A DNA stretch of 7,649 nt from Actinomycetota bacterium. GTDB taxonomy: Bacteria; Actinomycetota; Geothermincolia; Fen-727; Anoxymicrobiaceae. The stretch covers positions 1 through 7,649 of the forward strand of contig JAHIPE010000092.1 of the NCBI GenBank assembly GCA_018894655.1. The letters run 5' to 3'. The notes beneath the pieces are model-generated. The model ran no database searches and had not been told where the DNA came from. It worked only from the letters and a program-made list of their open reading frames with translations. This document shows positions 6,186 through 7,649 of this stretch, piece by piece. How positions within the stretch are numbered: position 1 is the stretch's first letter; every line of letters begins with the position of its first letter. Made by a program: the position numbers and the translations under genes.

Positions 6186-7649
6186 CGTTTTACCTTGATG
6201 CCGGGCCGGGGCCTCGAGTGCTGTGGCCTTGTCTCGGCCCGGACATCGCCTTCCACCAACTGTAGATCGATGTGCTTCCTCCAGTTCCAGTCGTCCTGGT
6301 CGGGGTAATCCCTGCGGCGGTGGCAACCCCTGCTCTCACGACGCATCAACGCCGCGGTGGCTATCAGGTACGCGAGCGTGAACATGTTCTTCAGTTCCAT
6401 GCCCCGAACGTCCAGGTACTCCGTCTGAAGCACGCCCGCGTTATCCCCCAGGAACTCCAGCGCCCCCGATAACTCCCTCTCGAATCGGAGCATCCCCACC
6501 GAGTCGCGCATGACCTCCCTCAGGTTCCCCCTGAGCAGGTCCTCGCTCACCCGGGGGCCCTCAGCCCTCCCGGCCCAGGAGATGGTGGGCCTCGCCCCGT
6601 GCTGGATGCCGCCCAGGGACTCCTCGAGGCATGACGCTATCCGCCGGGCGAATACGAGCCCCTCCAGAAGCGAGTTGGACGCCAGGCGGTTCGCCCCGTG
6701 CACACCGGTGCAGGCGGCCTCCCCGCAGGCGAGAAGCCCGGGAATGTCTGTCCGTCCCTGGAGGTCGGTGACAACCCCGCCGCTCATGTAGTGCGCGGCC
6801 GGGGACACCGGTATTCGGTTGCGGGTGATGTCTATCCCCGCCTCCAGGCAGTGCTCGTGGATGTTGGGGAACCTGGCCCGTAGCCTCTCCGGGTCCAGGT
6901 GGCGCACGTCCAGGTACAGGTGGTTGGTCTGCTCTTCCTTCATGACCTCCACCATCCGGGCCACCACCACATCGCGCGGCGCCAGTTCCCCCAGTGGGTG
7001 GTGCCCCTCCATTACCCGGTTGCCCTCCACGTCAACCAGAAAGGCGCCCTCCCCGCGAATCGCCTCGCTTATAAGGAACTTCGGCTCCTCCGGGATATGA
7101 AGCGCGGTTGGGTGGAACTGCACGAACTCCAGGTCGCTGACCCGCGCCCCGGCCCTGAAAGCGACCGACACGCCGTCTCCGGTGCATATCGGCGGATTGG
7201 TGGTGACCAGGTACACCTCTCCCATGCCGCCCGACGCCAGGACCACCGCCTTCGACCAGACCGCGGTCAACGTCTTTCTCCTGGCATCCTCCACGATCGC
7301 CCCCACGCACGATCCGCCGGCCAGCAGTATGTCCACCAGGAACGTGTGCTCCATGACGTTTGCCCCGGGCTCGCCCCGGAGCGCCCGTCCCAGAGCGCCC
7401 TCGACCTCCGACCCGGTCGCGTCCCCCCTGGCGTGAACCACCCGCGCGTGGGTGTGGCCCCCCTCCTTCGCCAGGTCCAGGTTCCCTTCCGAGGTGTCGA
7501 ACCGTGCGTGGTACTGCTCCAGCAGTTCGAGGACCCTGTCCGGCCCCTCGCGCACCAGCACCTCCGTCGCCCCCGGGTCACAGAGCCCCGCGCCGGCGAC
7601 CAGGGTGTCCTCGATGTGCGACTCACGCGAGTCTTGCTTGTCGATTACC
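6182..7649 (-). CDS. nadB: L-aspartate oxidase, N-terminus missing at right edge
   Basis: NadB is an FAD enzyme that oxidises L-aspartate to iminoaspartate, which NadA condenses to quinolinate. It can use oxygen or fumarate as acceptor, so it also works in anaerobes. The 488 visible residues begin at about E. coli NadB residue 56-60; the FAD Rossmann GxGxxG part lies off the window. Visible motifs, numbered in the fragment, are SHIEDTLVAGAGLC (10-23), EGGHTHARVVH (62-72), TNPPICTGDG (150-159), QFHPTAL (177-183), ELAPRD (221-226), PAAHY (283-287), HGANRLASNSLLEG (317-330) and LMRRESRG (434-441). They include the Arg and His residues that bind the dicarboxylate. The RRESRGCH motif and a basic Pro/Arg-rich tail distinguish it from fumarate reductase and succinate dehydrogenase flavoproteins in favour of NadB. 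The GTG at 7561 is internal, since homology continues upstream to the edge. The gene heads the visible cofactor cluster; nadA may lie beyond the edge. Confidence 0.96.
   Translation of the reverse strand, partial: VIDKQDSRESHIEDTLVAGAGLCDPGATEVLVREGPDRVLELLEQYHARFDTSEGNLDLAKEGGHTHARVVHARGDATGSEVEGALGRALRGEPGANVMEHTFLVDILLAGGSCVGAIVEDARRKTLTAVWSKAVVLASGGMGEVYLVTTNPPICTGDGVSVAFRAGARVSDLEFVQFHPTALHIPEEPKFLISEAIRGEGAFLVDVEGNRVMEGHHPLGELAPRDVVVARMVEVMKEEQTNHLYLDVRHLDPERLRARFPNIHEHCLEAGIDITRNRIPVSPAAHYMSGGVVTDLQGRTDIPGLLACGEAACTGVHGANRLASNSLLEGLVFARRIASCLEESLGGIQHGARPTISWAGRAEGPRVSEDLLRGNLREVMRDSVGMLRFERELSGALEFLGDNAGVLQTEYLDVRGMELKNMFTLAYLIATAALMRRESRGCHRRRDYPDQDDWNWRKHIDLQLVEGDVRAETRPQHSRPRPGIKVKR

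Noticed and set aside
5370..6308. Plus-strand open frame of 312 codons
   Set aside because: It is opposite nadC, whose catalytic motifs are complete. The product is rich in Arg, His, Pro and Gly and matches nothing I know.
6186..6326. Longer nadC with an upstream start at 6326
   Set aside because: The extra 47 residues are read from inside nadB in another frame. GTG at 6185 has a suitable AAGG and the usual 4-nt overlap, and gives the normal family length.
1..7649. Archaeal origin of the contig because of the A-type ATPase order
   Set aside because: L-aspartate oxidase, CoaX-type pantothenate kinase, SD-led GTG/TTG starts and a TTGACA promoter all favour a bacterium.
1..7649. Mobile elements, CRISPR arrays, tRNA or rRNA genes
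   Set aside because: No transposase-like frame, regularly spaced repeats or recognisable RNA gene was found on either strand by reading. The window is nearly filled by conserved housekeeping genes.

Overview
This is a GC-rich bacterial window in which every credible gene lies on the minus strand. It therefore reads from right to left. The long plus-strand open frames are antisense shadows of these genes. The DNA is tightly packed, with start/stop overlaps, frequent GTG and TTG starts, and fairly frequent ATA (Ile) codons despite the high GC. Bacterial NadB, a type III (CoaX) pantothenate kinase and strong Shine-Dalgarno sequences point to a bacterium. The rotary ATPase is the archaeal/vacuolar (A/V) type with the archaeal-style gene order H-I-K-E-C. 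An uncultured, probably anaerobic lineage, such as a deep actinobacterial or Firmicutes-like group, would fit. That placement is inference only and should not be relied on.

Right half (about 7649 to 4064): a cofactor gene cluster. It begins with nadB (L-aspartate oxidase, N-terminus off the right edge). nadC (quinolinate phosphoribosyltransferase) follows, coupled through a 4-nt GTGA overlap. Next come coaX (type III pantothenate kinase) and a small stand-alone SCP2-like sterol/lipid-binding protein with a textbook ribosome binding site. Spacings of about 24 and 31 nt suggest one transcript. NadB and NadC are the first and last steps of quinolinate-based NAD synthesis; NadA is not in the window. 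CoaX starts CoA synthesis. The role of the SCP2 protein is unknown.

Middle (about 3805 to 4063): the only real intergenic gap. It holds a nested set of inverted repeats just after the SCP2 stop codon. A good sigma-70-like promoter follows, pointing into the ATPase operon. I see no canonical U-tract terminator.

Left half (3804 to 1): the start of an A/V-type ATPase operon encoding subunit H (peripheral stalk), I (the a-like membrane stator), K (the proteolipid ring), E (peripheral stalk) and the first part of C (the d-like central-stalk socket). The catalytic A and B subunits and F and D would be expected beyond the left edge. Subunit I keeps both expected membrane arginines. Subunit K is a small two-helix proteolipid whose Gln/Glu-Thr pattern is compatible with Na+ binding. 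I found no mobile element, CRISPR array, RNA gene or clearly new biological system. The points most worth following are the ion specificity of the ATPase, the SCP2 gene in a cofactor cluster, and the structured intergenic region.
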